DNA of 64,000 bases from Aldehydirespirator sp963667505 (GTDB taxonomy: Bacteria; Actinomycetota; Acidimicrobiia; Acidimicrobiales; Aldehydirespiratoraceae): contig OY763490.2 of NCBI GenBank assembly GCA_963667505.2, positions 2,914,001 to 2,978,000 of the forward strand. The letters are read 5' to 3'. Each line of letters begins with the position of its first letter. The first letter of the stretch is position 1. The notes under the pieces were generated by a model. The model ran no database searches and was not told the origin of the DNA. It saw only the letters and a program-made list of their open reading frames with translations. Shown here piece after piece: positions 50,041 to 58,339 of the stretch. Made by a program: the position numbers and the translations under genes.

Positions 50041-51246
50041 TCAGAGGATCTCCGCGGCCTCGCGCACGCTCTGGATGAGCGACGACCTCAGCAGGAACTC
50101 CCGGGCCAGTACGGGATCGTCGGCAGCCCGGCGCAGCTCGTCGCGGTTGCGGCGACGCACCGAAGGGTCGGCCTCGGCCATCAGCTTCTTGTTGCGGATG
50201 GTGATGGCCTGCACATGGGCGACGGCCACATGGCGGCGCTGGCGAACGTAGCGGTCGAGCAGTTCGTCGCCCGCGTCGCCTCGCAGCACCGCCGACAGCT
50301 TGGCGGCCAGGTTGACCGCGTCGTGGATGCCGCTGTTCATGCCCATCGCGCCGATGGGGCTGTTGACATGGGCCGAGTCGCCGGCCAGCAGCACCCGGCC
50401 GACCCTGAACGTCTCGGCCACCCGCTGGTGCACGGTGTACAGCGACTTCGACACCACCTCGTAGGGCGTGCCGATGGGATGGAACCTCTGCAGCCCGGCC
50501 TCGATCACGTCGTCGTCGAGCAGCGCGTCGGGGTCGGCGTCCACGTCGGCGGGCAGCACCACCCGCCAAAGGTCGGTCCACTTGAAGAGGTTGGCCCACT
50601 CGACCGGGTCGAGGATGTAGTTGCGGACGCCGTAGGGCAGGATCGAGTCGAAGTCGAACAGCACGCTGAGCGTCATGGTGCGGTCGGGGAAGGCGAAGCC
50701 CTCGAAGTCGATGCCGAGCTGCTTTCGCACCACGCTGTGGGCCCCCTCGCAGCCCACTAGGTGGCTACCCGTCAGCTCGTGGCGCTCACCGTCGGCGGTC
50801 TCGGCGACCGCGGTCACCGACCGGGCGTCCTGGCGGAAACCGACCAGCTCAGTGCCGGTGCGGATATCGATCAGGTCGTCGCCGGAGACCGTCTTCAGCG
50901 CCTCCTCCACCAGCTTGAGGCGGTCGCATTGCAGCGCGTGGGGGAAGCGGGCATCGGCGGCCAGCACGCCGTGGTCGAACACGGCGATCGGCTCGGGATC
51001 GCCGCGGTCCCAGTAGTGCACCAGCGGGGCCACGATGCCGCGGGACTCGAGGCGCTCGTAGAGCCCGATGTCGTCGAGCATCTCCAGGGTGGCGGCGTGG
51101 ATGGTGCCGGCCCGACGCACCTGGTCGAGCAGGTCGACCAGCTTCTCGACCACCGTCACGCGGTGGCCGCGCCGGGCCAGCGACAGAGCCAGCACCAGCC
51201 CGACCGGGCCGGCGCCGGCGATCAGGACCCGGTCGTCAGCCGCCAC
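50041..51246 (-). CDS. FAD-dependent aromatic-type monooxygenase
   Basis: The 401-residue PHBH-fold flavoprotein hydroxylase has an N-terminal dinucleotide motif VLIAGAGPVGLVLALSLARR, the mid-domain LVGCEGAHSVVRKQLGIDFE (DG-type motif) and VGRVLLAGDSAHVNSPIGAM (GD motif binding the ribose). These enzymes insert oxygen into aromatic rings using NAD(P)H. GTG 51246 puts the glycine motif about six residues in, as is typical; ATG 51291 would add 15 residues and a 56-bp overlap with the VOC gene. It is second in a minus-strand operon (VOC, this gene, RidA, epimerase). Confidence 0.87.
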   Translation of the reverse strand: MAADDRVLIAGAGPVGLVLALSLARRGHRVTVVEKLVDLLDQVRRAGTIHAATLEMLDDIGLYERLESRGIVAPLVHYWDRGDPEPIAVFDHGVLAADARFPHALQCDRLKLVEEALKTVSGDDLIDIRTGTELVGFRQDARSVTAVAETADGERHELTGSHLVGCEGAHSVVRKQLGIDFEGFAFPDRTMTLSVLFDFDSILPYGVRNYILDPVEWANLFKWTDLWRVVLPADVDADPDALLDDDVIEAGLQRFHPIGTPYEVVSKSLYTVHQRVAETFRVGRVLLAGDSAHVNSPIGAMGMNSGIHDAVNLAAKLSAVLRGDAGDELLDRYVRQRRHVAVAHVQAITIRNKKLMAEADPSVRRRNRDELRRAADDPVLAREFLLRSSLIQSVREAAEIL

Positions 51247-51841
51247 CGGAACCGGCAGCACCAGGCTCGACGCCAGCCTCTCCAGGCGCATCGGCTACAG
51301 CCGCTGACACACTGCCGTCACCGGACACATCGACCGACACAGCCGCCACACTGCCGTCACCGGACACATCGACCGGAGCGAGCTCGATGCCGCCGTTCGG
51401 CGACGCATCGGCTGGAACGGGGTCTCGCAGTGCGCCGATCCAGCCCGAAGTGGTCAGGTCGAACACCAATCCGTCGGGCGAGCGATACTTGACCTCGTAA
51501 TAGCGGTTGGGCTCGTCCGGCCGCCGTCCTCTCAGGTGCTCGGCCCCGGCCCGCTCCACCTGGGCGGCGGCATCCTCGAGGTCGTCGACCCACATGCCGA
51601 AGTGGTAGAGCCCGTAGAAGGTCGCCGGCCCGCCGTCGCCGTCGCCGTCGCCATCGCCGGTGATCCCGACGACGGGATCGTCGCCGAAGTGCAGCAGGGC
51701 CACGTTCATCACGCCGTCGGTCATGTAGACACCCCGACCGGCGTCGCCAGCCTTGGTCATGCCGAAGGCCTGCTCGAAGAAGGCTTGCGCCGCGGCCACA
51801 TCAGGCACGGAGATAGCCAGGTGTCGGAGCCGGGCAGCCAC
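51236..51841 (-). CDS. VOC-family (glyoxalase/dioxygenase-like) protein with repeat tail
   Basis: The 201-residue protein has one VOC domain: RLRHLAISVPDVAAAQAFFE, YGLYHFGMWVDDLEDAAAQV and YYEVKYRSPDGLVFDLTTSG, with metal ligands of the H/E type. A GDGDGDGDGG stretch sits in a loop. After residue 155 a tail repeats VDVSGDGSVA and VDVSGDGSVSAAV, built from a tandem DNA repeat at about 51306-51376. VOC proteins act as ring-cleaving dioxygenases, isomerases or binding proteins. The GTG at 51841 lies 10 nt behind the most symmetric GTATAC site. Confidence 0.82.
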   Translation of the reverse strand: MAARLRHLAISVPDVAAAQAFFEQAFGMTKAGDAGRGVYMTDGVMNVALLHFGDDPVVGITGDGDGDGDGGPATFYGLYHFGMWVDDLEDAAAQVERAGAEHLRGRRPDEPNRYYEVKYRSPDGLVFDLTTSGWIGALRDPVPADASPNGGIELAPVDVSGDGSVAAVSVDVSGDGSVSAAVADAPGEAGVEPGAAGSGGG

Positions 51842-51851
51842 GGCGACCGAC

Positions 51852-51859
51852 TGTATACA
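51852..51859. promoter_or_regulatory. GTATAC palindrome with longest symmetry (ACTGTATACAGT)
   Basis: GACTGTATACAGTC (51850-51861 core) is a perfect palindrome upstream of the VOC-FAD monooxygenase-RidA-epimerase operon. It best shows the two-fold symmetry expected of a dimeric regulator site. Confidence 0.5.
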
Positions 51860-51925
51860 GTCACCGCCGCTGACATCTCATCCGAGAGTCCGACTCGCCC
51901 AAGAGGCGTTCCATGCAGCCGGAGG

Positions 51926-51953
51926 TTGTCACCGGTCAGCAGCCGCGTATAAT
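51926..51953 (+). promoter_or_regulatory. Promoter of the aspartic protease-like gene
   Basis: TTGTCA (51926-51931), a 16-bp spacer and a consensus TATAAT (51948-51953) end eight bases before ATG 51962, so the mRNA is probably leaderless. Confidence 0.65.
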
Positions 51954-51961
51954 GAAATGCA

Positions 51962-52372
51962 ATGACAAAGACTAAAGGGCGGATGTGGCTGCCCTTCAAG
52001 GACTGGGAGGGACCGGTGGGCACATTCGATTGGCCGATCCAGTTCGACAGCATGGACGGTGAGAGGTCCGTACAGTTGGACGCCCTGGTCGACACCGGCA
52101 GCAGCTTCACCTCCGCGCCGGCCAGCCTGCTCGGCCAACTGGGAGTCGCGCCCAGAATGAAGGTCGAGATGGAGCTGGCGGACGGACGGACTGCCCTCTA
52201 CGACATGGGCGAGGCCCGGGCCACGGTAAGCGGGCGCAGTGCGACGACCTGGGTGGTCTTCGGCGACGAGGACGCTCGTCCCCTGCTTGGGGCCCACACG
52301 CTCCAGACGCTCCTATTGACCGTGGATCCCTGGAAGCACGAAGTGGTGCCCGCGCCCTACTTCAGGATGTAG
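51962..52372 (+). CDS. Retroviral-type aspartic protease-like protein
   Basis: The 136-residue single-domain protein has the active-site motif LDALVDTGSSFTSAPASLLG near residue 40 and a flap/second-lobe pattern AYR-free but with RPLLGAHTLQTLLLTVDP near 110, matching the clan AA retropepsin-like proteins of bacteria. It would dimerise to form the active site. No signal peptide. A strong promoter suggests steady expression. Function in bacteria is largely unknown; regulatory proteolysis is possible. The gamma-glutamyltransferase gene starts 31 bp downstream. Confidence 0.78.
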   Translation: MTKTKGRMWLPFKDWEGPVGTFDWPIQFDSMDGERSVQLDALVDTGSSFTSAPASLLGQLGVAPRMKVEMELADGRTALYDMGEARATVSGRSATTWVVFGDEDARPLLGAHTLQTLLLTVDPWKHEVVPAPYFRM

Positions 52373-52403
52373 ACATCACCCACTTCACCGACAACTTCCA
52401 ACC

Positions 52404-54020
52404 GTGATCTCGAGAGTCCGCTCCCCAACCGCTTCTCAAGCTGCAGTCTCAGCCGGCCATGAGCGGGCCACCGGAGCGGCGGTGGCCCTGCTTCGGGCCG
52501 GTGGGTCCGCGGTGGACGCGGCCGTAGCGGCCGACGCGGTGATGGGCGTGGTGGAGCCGACCGGCACCGGCCTAGGCGGCGATCTGATGGCCGTGGTGGC
52601 GACTGGGGAAGCCATCGCAGTGCTCGACGGCTGCGGCCGTTCCGGGCGGCGCACCGACCCGGAGTCGGTTCCCGACAACGGCCACGGCTTCGTGCCCTCG
52701 GTCGGAGGCTGCGCGGTGACCGTGCCGGGGGCGGTGGCTGCTTGGGGGGAGTTGCACGACCGGTTCGGCCGGCTGCCGTGGACGACGGTGCTGGAGCCCG
52801 CCGTCGAGGCCGCCAGCGACGGCGCTGAGGTCGGCGCAACCGGAAGCCAGCTCTGGAACGGCGCCCGAGGCCGACTCGACGCCGCGGGCGAGGCCCTCTA
52901 CTTCCCGGACGGCACCGCCCCAGCCCCAGGCGAACGATGGCGCAACCGCGCCCTCGCCGCGGTCCTCGAGCAGATCGCGGCCGACGGCCCGCAGGCGCTG
53001 TACCGCGGCCCTCTGGCCCAACCGATCGTGAATGCCGCCGCGGCCGCGGGCGGGAGCGTGGACACCGACGACCTCGCCGACCACCGCAGCCAGTGGGTGG
53101 CGCCGCTGCGGGCGAGCCTGGGCGGACACGAGCTGGTCACCGCGCCGCCGCCATGCCAAGGCGCGGTGACTGCACTGGCCGCCGAGTGGGTTCACGACCG
53201 GGGCCTGCTCGGCGCAACTTCCGCAACGGCTGGAGACGGCGCCGCGGCGGCCGCAGTGAAGACGCCCTACCGGGGGCATCCGGCCGACGCCGTCACGGAC
53301 ATGTCGGCCGAGGCGGCTGCGTGCATGGCGGAGGGACTCGACCGGGCCTTCGCGGTGGCGCTCGCGTGCCTGGCTGACCCGTCCCGAGCCGCGGTGCCGC
53401 CCTACGAGGAGATGCGCTCCCGCATGGCTGAGGCGCCTCGACACGGCTCGATGCCGCTGGGACCGGGCACGGTGTTCACGGTGGTCTTCACCCCGGAGCA
53501 GGCAGTCGTGCTGACCTCCAGCGTGTGCGACCGGTTCGGCTCGGGAGTGACCGTGCCCGAGGGCGGATTCGTGCTGCAGAGCCGGGGGCGGGGCTTCTCC
53601 ACCGACCTGAGCCATCCCAACGCAGTGGCGCCCGGAAAGCGCCCCTACCACACGATCGTGCCGACCCTGGTGCTCGAAGCCGACCAGCCGATGCTCGGCA
53701 TGGGCGTGGTGGGCGGCATCATGCAACCCCAGGGACAGCTGCAGATCCTGCACCGGGTGCTAGGAGGCGCCGACCTGGCCGCGGCCGTGAACGCCGGCCG
53801 GTTCCGCCTGATCGGCGACGGCCAGGTCACGACGGAAGCGGCCCTAGAGCCCGAATGGCGAGCAGCCATCGCCCGCGCCGGCTACGAGCTCGTGGACGAA
53901 GCCGACGTGATAGGAGGCTTCGGCGGCGCCCAAGCAGTCCTGAACCGCGAGCACTCGCTCACCGCCGTCGCCGACCCCCGCCGCGACGGCACATCAGCCG
54001 TCATCTACCTGTTTGACTGA
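52404..54020 (+). CDS. Gamma-glutamyltransferase-family protein (YwrD-like)
   Basis: The 538-residue Ntn-hydrolase of the GGT family has AVDAAVAADAVMGVVEPTGT, GLGGDLMAVV, VTVPGAVAAWGELHDRFG, and the region around the processing Thr, PLGPGTVFTVVFTPEQAVVL. FGSGVTVPEGGFVLQSRG and PGKRPYHTIVPTLVLEADQP follow. The processing site reads GTVF rather than TTH, as in YwrD-type members. It may hydrolyse gamma-glutamyl compounds or another amide. No signal peptide, so it appears cytosolic. GTG 52404 is the start giving the usual N-terminus. Confidence 0.85.
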   Translation: MISRVRSPTASQAAVSAGHERATGAAVALLRAGGSAVDAAVAADAVMGVVEPTGTGLGGDLMAVVATGEAIAVLDGCGRSGRRTDPESVPDNGHGFVPSVGGCAVTVPGAVAAWGELHDRFGRLPWTTVLEPAVEAASDGAEVGATGSQLWNGARGRLDAAGEALYFPDGTAPAPGERWRNRALAAVLEQIAADGPQALYRGPLAQPIVNAAAAAGGSVDTDDLADHRSQWVAPLRASLGGHELVTAPPPCQGAVTALAAEWVHDRGLLGATSATAGDGAAAAAVKTPYRGHPADAVTDMSAEAAACMAEGLDRAFAVALACLADPSRAAVPPYEEMRSRMAEAPRHGSMPLGPGTVFTVVFTPEQAVVLTSSVCDRFGSGVTVPEGGFVLQSRGRGFSTDLSHPNAVAPGKRPYHTIVPTLVLEADQPMLGMGVVGGIMQPQGQLQILHRVLGGADLAAAVNAGRFRLIGDGQVTTEAALEPEWRAAIARAGYELVDEADVIGGFGGAQAVLNREHSLTAVADPRRDGTSAVIYLFD

Positions 54021-54210
54021 ACCGAGACCCAGGCCAGAGACCCTGCGCCGGACGCTCCCACGGTTCTTCGGCGATCATCGACCTAGTGCTCTCACCGGCC
54101 CATCGCAGCTCCTCAGAGGTCTCAGGAATGCGCGAGTAAGCCTCCACAACGGCATTGCCGACCAGTCGGCGCCGACGCTGCTCGATCATCGGCACCAGAG
54201 CGCGGATCAC
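54001..54210 (-). pseudogene. C-terminal piece of a MazE/RHH-type antitoxin, coupled to the isochorismatase gene
   Basis: The frame reads VPMIEQRRRRLVGNAVVEAY, SRIPETSEELRWAGESTRSM and IAEEPWERP, which resembles the tail of ribbon-helix-helix antitoxins (typically ending IAEEPW). The DNA-binding N-terminus is missing. Its GTG (54210) overlaps the isochorismatase stop (GTGA). The last bases overlap the end of the convergent gamma-glutamyltransferase gene. It is probably a remnant, though a short translated product cannot be excluded. Confidence 0.4.
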
Positions 54211-54908
54211 TTCTTCAAACCAGTGAGCCAGGTGAGTACTTGGGCTAGGGGGGCTACGTCCGCGTACTTCATATGCAGGTCGAGCAGGTTCACCTTGTGG
54301 GAGATCTGGCTGCGGTCGGCCACGCACTCGAAGGGGATGACCACGTCGAAGTTGTAATGGAAGGCGTCCACCGCGGTGGCTCGCACGCAGCCGCTGGTGG
54401 TGAGGCCGGTGACCACCACGGTGTCGACCTTGTCGTAGATGAGCAGGGCGGCCAGCTCGGTGCCGAAGAACCCGCTCGGCTTGTGGTGCTTGCACACCAC
54501 CATCTCGCCCGGCTCGGGGGCCAGCTCGTCCACGATCACGTCGCCGGGAGGCAGGCCCGGATCGGGCGGGCGTCGGCCGACCGTCTTCCAGCGCCCCTTC
54601 TGGCCCGGCGCGGGAACGTGGCTCGGATCCTCGTACAGCTTGGTGAAGTACACGGGCAAGCCGAGCCCGCGCACCTCTTCCAGCAGCCGGGCGGTGGCCG
54701 CCACCGCAGGCCAGCCGGTGTCGGGACAGCCGGTGGGCCAGCGGCCGTCGATGAAGGCCAGCGTCATGTCCACCACGATCAGCGCCGGGGACGTCCCCGC
54801 GCCGATGGCCCGGAACTCGGTGCCGCCGATGGTGTCGCCGTAGCCCGCCTCCTGGTACCGGGCCAGGTCGTCAGACGGGATGGCGTCAGCCCACGGATAT
54901 GCGGCCAT
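54207..54908 (-). CDS. Isochorismatase-family cysteine hydrolase
   Basis: The 233-residue hydrolase has the catalytic triad Asp in SPALIVVDMTLAF near 45, Lys in VVCKHHKPSGFFG near 140 and Cys in VVTGLTTSGCVRATAVDAF near 178. The N-terminal extension (YQEAGYGDTIGG) is typical of N-carbamoylsarcosine amidase-like members. Such enzymes hydrolyse carbamoyl, ureido or amide bonds, for example RutB in pyrimidine ring degradation. It is separated from the binding-protein gene upstream by a strong hairpin. It suits the N-compound catabolic theme of the window. Confidence 0.87.
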   Translation of the reverse strand: MAAYPWADAIPSDDLARYQEAGYGDTIGGTEFRAIGAGTSPALIVVDMTLAFIDGRWPTGCPDTGWPAVAATARLLEEVRGLGLPVYFTKLYEDPSHVPAPGQKGRWKTVGRRPPDPGLPPGDVIVDELAPEPGEMVVCKHHKPSGFFGTELAALLIYDKVDTVVVTGLTTSGCVRATAVDAFHYNFDVVIPFECVADRSQISHKVNLLDLHMKYADVAPLAQVLTWLTGLKK

Positions 54909-54976
54909 TCAGGCCCCCGGGGGAGCGTCGCCGCCGAAGCGCCCGTTGCCCATCACCCATATCCCCAAGAAGCCCA

Positions 54977-55017
54977 CGAGGGAGCACGGCTTGCCATTGC
55001 GGGGCCGTGCTCCCTCG
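54977..55017. terminator. Strong hairpin terminator downstream of the ABC binding-protein gene
   Basis: CGAGGGAGCACGGC (54977-54990) and GCCGTGCTCCCTCG (55004-55017) pair over 14 bp with a 13-base loop, between the stop at 55051 and the isochorismatase start at 54908. No clear T-run. Confidence 0.65.
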
Positions 55018-55050
55018 CGGGTTGGAGGGGATCTGTTGGGGTCCGGAGGC

Positions 55051-56880
55051 TCAGCTGAGCGTCATGTCCTCCACGCGGGCGGTGTCGTCGTAGCGCGGGA
55101 TCCAGCTGAGGTTCTCCGCGCCGCCGTTCACGCTCAGGTAGGTGAGCAGCGGCAGGATGCCGACATTGTCGCAGTTGTACTTCATGATCTCGTGGTACAT
55201 CTGCTCGCGGGCGACAGGATCGAGCTCGCTGGCAGCCGCCCCAAGCATGTCGACCAGCACGGGATCGTCGTAGGAGGACGTCACGTTGTCACGACCGATG
55301 TAGGAGCCCAGCCGGGCACCGTCCTGGAGCTCGTTGGAGGACGACGACAGGAAGATGTCGCCGCCGACCTCGCCGATCGCCTTGAGGAACTCGTCGAAGA
55401 GCCACACCTCCCAGGCCAGCAACTGGAAGTCGACGTTGAGGCCCACGGCCTCCATGTCGGCCGTGATGGCCTCGGAGAGCTCGTCGAACTTGGTCCAGCG
55501 AGTGCCGTTGGCCAGGAACGAGATCTCCTCGCCCTGATAGCCGGAGTCCTCGATGATCTGCATGGCCATGTCGGGGTCATAGGGCCGGTCGGTGATGTTC
55601 GGATTGTGGCCGAACACGCCCGATCCGAAGATGTGGCAGTGGGCCCGGCCGGCCTGGCCCTGGTAGATGAAGTCGATGTAGTCGTCGGTGTTGAGGGCGT
55701 GGGCTATGGCGATGCGCAGTTCGGGATAGTCGCCGAGCGGGCCCTCATAGTTCTTCATCCGCAGGTACGGATACTCGATGCCCTCGTCCCGCACGAACAG
55801 CTTGGGCATCTGGTCGGCCGAATCAGCCGACAGGCCCACCGCGAGGTGCACGTCGCCGGCCTGCACGGCCGCCACCCGGGACTGCTCGTCGGGCAGGAAC
55901 ACGAACTTCACGTCGTCGATCTGCGGCTCGGGGCCCCAGTAGTCGGTGTTGCGGGTGAGGGTGAGGGAGTCGCCCGCCACCCACTCGACGAACTTGTACG
56001 GACCGGTGCCGACCGCTTCGTCCTCGAGGCCGTCGGCGGCCGCGCCGGGCTCGACCATCTGCACCATGTAGAGCCGGGCCGGCAGCACGGGGTCGGGGCC
56101 GTCGGTGTTGATGCGGATGGTGTAGTCATCAACGACATCGACGCTCGTGATCTTCTCGATCTGCTCCTTGAGGTCGGAGTCGAGCTCCGGGCTGAGCACC
56201 CGCTCGATGGAGTACTTGGCGGCGGCCGCGTTGAAGGGGGCCCCGTTGTGGAAGGTGATGCCCCGGCGCAGCTTGAGCTCCCAGGTGGTGTCGTCGACCA
56301 GCCTCGGCAGCGACGCGGCAAGCCTCGGCACGAAGATCGACGGATCGACGAGGTCGCGCTCGATCAGCCGCTCGTAGACGTTCTCCATGGTGCGGCGCAT
56401 CTCGCCGTCCTGATAGTGCGGGTCGATCCGGCCCGGACCCTCGAGGATCGCGATCGTGATGGACTCAGGCGCTTCCGCGGCCATCTCTGCGGCCATCTCG
56501 GCGGCGGCAGCCGCTTCAGCGGCCTCGGCGGCGTCGGCCTCGGCGGCAGCCGCAGCATCAGCGGCCGCAGCCGCGTCGGCCTCGGCGGCGTCGAGTTCGG
56601 CTTGAAGCGCGGCGAGCTCGTCGGCGCTGGCAGCCCCTTCAGCCTGAGCTTCGGCCAGTGCGGCCTCGGCCTCAGCGGCAGCATCGGCCGCAGCCGCGGC
56701 ATCGGCCGCAGCCGCGTCGGCTTCGGCCTTGGCCGCATCAGCCTCGGCCTGGGCCGCATCGATGGCCGCCGTGTCGACGACAGGAGCGGCAGGCTCGTCG
56801 TCGCCGCACGCGGCCGCGACCAGCGTGAAGGCGAAGAGGGCGGCCAGAAGCCGCCGTGTGAGAGTGATCTTCTTGAACAT
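55051..56880 (-). CDS. ABC transporter substrate-binding lipoprotein, family 5, with Ala-rich coiled-coil spacer
   Basis: The 609-residue protein has a lipoprotein signal (LLAALFAFTLVAAAC), then about 110 residues of Ala/Glu/Asp-rich helix (AEADAAKAEADAAAADAAAA and similar). A SBP_bac_5 domain starts near 145: SITIAILEGPGRIDPHYQDG, LVDDTTWELKLRRGITFHNG, VGTGPYKFVEWVAGDSLTL and MKNYEGPLGDYPELRIAIAH. It should capture a peptide or other solute outside the membrane and deliver it to a DppBCDF-type importer; the only one in the window is at 37695-41726. Two GTATAC sites lie 74 and 106 bp upstream. Confidence 0.88.
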   Translation of the reverse strand: MFKKITLTRRLLAALFAFTLVAAACGDDEPAAPVVDTAAIDAAQAEADAAKAEADAAAADAAAAADAAAEAEAALAEAQAEGAASADELAALQAELDAAEADAAAAADAAAAAEADAAEAAEAAAAAEMAAEMAAEAPESITIAILEGPGRIDPHYQDGEMRRTMENVYERLIERDLVDPSIFVPRLAASLPRLVDDTTWELKLRRGITFHNGAPFNAAAAKYSIERVLSPELDSDLKEQIEKITSVDVVDDYTIRINTDGPDPVLPARLYMVQMVEPGAAADGLEDEAVGTGPYKFVEWVAGDSLTLTRNTDYWGPEPQIDDVKFVFLPDEQSRVAAVQAGDVHLAVGLSADSADQMPKLFVRDEGIEYPYLRMKNYEGPLGDYPELRIAIAHALNTDDYIDFIYQGQAGRAHCHIFGSGVFGHNPNITDRPYDPDMAMQIIEDSGYQGEEISFLANGTRWTKFDELSEAITADMEAVGLNVDFQLLAWEVWLFDEFLKAIGEVGGDIFLSSSSNELQDGARLGSYIGRDNVTSSYDDPVLVDMLGAAASELDPVAREQMYHEIMKYNCDNVGILPLLTYLSVNGGAENLSWIPRYDDTARVEDMTLS

Positions 56881-56953
56881 CAGGTGACATCCCCCGAGTA
56901 GATCCGTGGTTGAGGACGGCCGCGGCATACGGAATCCACAGCCGGGCGCGACG

Positions 56954-56991
56954 GTATACCGGATTCCCTGGTGCCGCAAGTTGTTGTATAC
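56954..56991. promoter_or_regulatory. Paired GTATAC palindromes upstream of the binding-protein gene
   Basis: GACGGTATACCGGATT (site 56954-56959) and GTTGTATACCGGTC (site 56986-56991) are 32 bp apart, about three helical turns, which would suit cooperative binding of a regulator. Confidence 0.45.
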
Positions 56992-57108
56992 CGGTCGCTC
57001 GTCGATTGTCGGGGCGCTACGACTGTCGTCAGTGCCGGCGTCAGTGCAGAAGCGGCGACAGCAATCGTCGGGCAGAGCGGATCCAGTCGCCCGTAGCGGC
57101 GGCGGACG

Positions 57109-58332
57109 TCAGCTCGGATCGCTCCAGAAGCGAGGTCCGCCGAACACCGCGGCCGGCCCGATGAGCACCGCAGTCACGATCAGCACCGCCGGGCCGAGGC
57201 CGAGCACGAGCAGCGCGGCCACACCGAAGGGCGCTCCCGAGAGCGTGAGCCCCCGAGCGACGCCGGCGACGGTCACCGCGTCGCCCTGCAGTTCCGGCCT
57301 CACGGCCTGGCTGACCGCGGTGATGGCCAGCACCTGCACCAGGCCGGTGGCAAGGCCTCCGACCACCAACGCGGCCGTGAGCGCGGCCGCGTGGAGTTCG
57401 AATCCCACCACCGCGGTGGCGACCGCGGTCACCGCGCCCCATCGGGCCACTCCGGCGGCGACACGCGGCCCCTCCGCTGAGACGGCCATGTAACCGCCGA
57501 CTGCGGCTGCGCCGTTGGCGACGGCCACGATCAGGCCGATGACAGTCTCACTGCTGCCCGCGGCGTCGAGTCCGATGGGAACGTATGAGCCGAGCAGCCC
57601 TCGCCACGCCCCGACCGCCACGCTCGCCCAGAAGCCCACCCGCACGCCCCGGTTGCGCAGCAGCTCGACATAGCTGTGCCCGCCGACCCTGGCGAAGGGG
57701 GCGGGGCGGCTCAACATGAACGTCGGCACCGCTCCGAGAATCGCGATGGCCGCGGCTGCCCCGAAAGCGGCCCGATACGAGCTCTGGGCGATGGCGCCTC
57801 CGAGAGCGGGCCCGATGAGCATCCCGACGGTGGCCACCGAGTTGAGTGTGGCGATGGCTCGCGGCGTGGGCCGTGGCGAACGGACAATCTGCACCTGATT
57901 GCCCGTCCAGAAGCATGCCCGGGCCACTCCCTGCACCGCGGCCGACACCGTCAGCGCGACCAGGCTCGACGACAGGACGAGCAGGCCGACGGCCAGGCCC
58001 ATCAGCAGCGCGGCACCGGTGACCACATCGGCGTTGGACACGGCCCGCATCACCGAACCGAGCTGCCAGCGGGTCAGGACCTGCACCGCGGCCGACATCC
58101 CGAGAAGCAGGCCCGCCTCGGTCTTGGACCTCCCCAGACCGACTACGAACAACGGGTAGGCGACCAGGGTGACGCCCAGGCTCAGCGAGAACAGCAGGGC
58201 CCCCGCGTACTGGGCGGCAGCCTCTCGCCGCGCCGTCGGGTCGTCCGCGTCGCCAGAGCCCGAGCCCCCGCCAGAGCCCCGACCGACGCCAGAGCCCGAG
58301 CCCCCGCCAGAGCCCCGACCGACGCCGCTCAC
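57109..58332 (-). CDS. MFS transporter with Gly/Ser-rich N-terminal repeat
   Basis: The 407-residue carrier has helices such as AGALLFSLSLGVTLVAYPLF, a loop with SKTEAGLLLGMSAAVQVLTR, and RPTPRAIATLNSVATVGMLI then GPALGGAIAQSSYRAAFGAA in the middle. The first 27 residues, GRGSGGGSGSGVGRGSGGGS and similar, come from a 42-bp DNA duplication at about 58244-58327. The start of the carrier proper is near residue 38, so a downstream start is possible. It begins 7 nt after the stop of the aldehyde dehydrogenase gene and is probably in its operon. Confidence 0.83.
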   Translation of the reverse strand: MSGVGRGSGGGSGSGVGRGSGGGSGSGDADDPTARREAAAQYAGALLFSLSLGVTLVAYPLFVVGLGRSKTEAGLLLGMSAAVQVLTRWQLGSVMRAVSNADVVTGAALLMGLAVGLLVLSSSLVALTVSAAVQGVARACFWTGNQVQIVRSPRPTPRAIATLNSVATVGMLIGPALGGAIAQSSYRAAFGAAAAIAILGAVPTFMLSRPAPFARVGGHSYVELLRNRGVRVGFWASVAVGAWRGLLGSYVPIGLDAAGSSETVIGLIVAVANGAAAVGGYMAVSAEGPRVAAGVARWGAVTAVATAVVGFELHAAALTAALVVGGLATGLVQVLAITAVSQAVRPELQGDAVTVAGVARGLTLSGAPFGVAALLVLGLGPAVLIVTAVLIGPAAVFGGPRFWSDPS

Positions 58333-58339
58333 CCGAGGG

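Noticed and set aside
54880..56901. Long plus-strand open frame of more than 600 codons
   Set aside because: It is antisense to the binding-protein gene; high G+C opens long opposite frames. The minus-strand product has a lipobox and full SBP domain.
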